Shown here piece after piece: positions 63,820-64,000 of a stretch of 64,000 bases of DNA. The translations under genes were made by a program, and so were the position numbers. The notes under the pieces are model-generated. The model searched no databases. It had not been told where the DNA came from and worked only from the letters and a program-made list of their open reading frames with translations. Source of the stretch: Bacillota bacterium. Its GTDB lineage: Bacteria > Bacillota > Clostridia > Acetivibrionales > DSM-1351. Location of the stretch: contig JAEWOH010000024.1 in NCBI GenBank assembly GCA_023460955.1, positions 62,001 to 126,000 on the forward strand, in the 5' to 3' direction. The stretch's first letter is position 1; each line of letters starts with the position of its first letter.

Positions 63820-64000
63820 TTGGAAAGAAAGATTCTTATATTATTGGCTCTTAATGAAGGACAGAGAAAGTTAATAGAAAGCAGCGCACCCGGCTGTAAC
63901 TTTGTTTACACTAAAAATGAAAAGGAAATTGCAGAATATATACAAAGTGCAAATTTCATATTCGGGAATCCGCCTCCCGAAATGTTAAAATCAGCACATA
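63820..64000 (+). CDS. D-2-hydroxyacid dehydrogenase, N-terminal part (cut by window end)
   Basis: Open frame to the end of the window, 60 residues visible. The start is a TTG with AAGGAGATGA (63804-63813) in front. The sequence ERKILILLALNEGQRKLIE, then the SANFIFGNPPPEMLKSAH type of segment, matches the substrate-binding N-terminus of NAD-dependent D-isomer 2-hydroxyacid dehydrogenases. The cofactor domain and catalytic residues lie outside, so the substrate cannot be judged. Confidence 0.65.
   Translation, partial: MERKILILLALNEGQRKLIESSAPGCNFVYTKNEKEIAEYIQSANFIFGNPPPEMLKSAH

Overview
The window looks like the chromosome of an anaerobic, low-GC clostridium. The [FeFe] hydrogenase, formate C-acetyltransferase, Firmicute-type pyruvate kinase, AzlCD, MecA and strong AGGAGG ribosome binding sites all point this way. 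A mesophilic, Ruminiclostridium-like (cluster III) species is my best guess, but no rRNA is present to confirm it. No tRNA, rRNA, CRISPR array, transposase gene or prophage was seen.

Layout. 1-5.2 kb: end of an ECF transporter gene, AzlCD branched-chain amino acid exporter, glycerol kinase, ProA and RidA. 5.4-10.5 kb (minus strand): an 819-residue protein with a cyclic-nucleotide-binding-like N-terminus, aspartate-semialdehyde dehydrogenase and an L,D-transpeptidase. 10.8-14.1 kb: a polar amino acid ABC transporter with two binding lipoproteins, one apparently circularly permuted. 14.9-21.5 kb: isoaspartyl dipeptidase, an M48 membrane peptidase, a small membrane protein and PflB/PflA. Three copies of a ~240-nt structured repeat lie in the gaps of this section. 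22-30.7 kb: one giant gene for a cyclic beta-1,2-glucan synthase (2878 residues), preceded by a structured RNA that ends in a terminator-like stem.

31-44 kb: isocitrate dehydrogenase, AsnA, AsnS, a DUF4397 protein, a SEC-C protein, citrate synthase, a sodium symporter, pyruvate kinase and Lon. Together the citrate synthase and NADP-dependent isocitrate dehydrogenase make the oxidative branch towards 2-oxoglutarate and glutamate; AsnA feeds AsnS. 44-47 kb: a membrane protein with an 18-nt coding repeat, a PRC-barrel protein and MecA. 47.4-55.9 kb: the classical shape and division cluster maf-radC-mreBCD-mrdA-minCDE, then mgsA. 56-60.2 kb: a trimeric NADH-linked [FeFe] hydrogenase (HydC-HydB-HydA order). 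Its HydB and HydA lack the C-terminal iron-sulfur domains of the Thermotoga bifurcating enzyme. 60.4-64 kb: a large secreted repeat protein and the start of a D-2-hydroxyacid dehydrogenase.

The least explained signals are the three-copy structured repeat with compensatory base changes, a second 56-60-nt palindromic repeat present in two opposite orientations 46 kb apart, the structured leader of the glucan synthase gene, the permuted binding protein, and the 819-residue protein. All calls are from reading the sequence; no searches were run.
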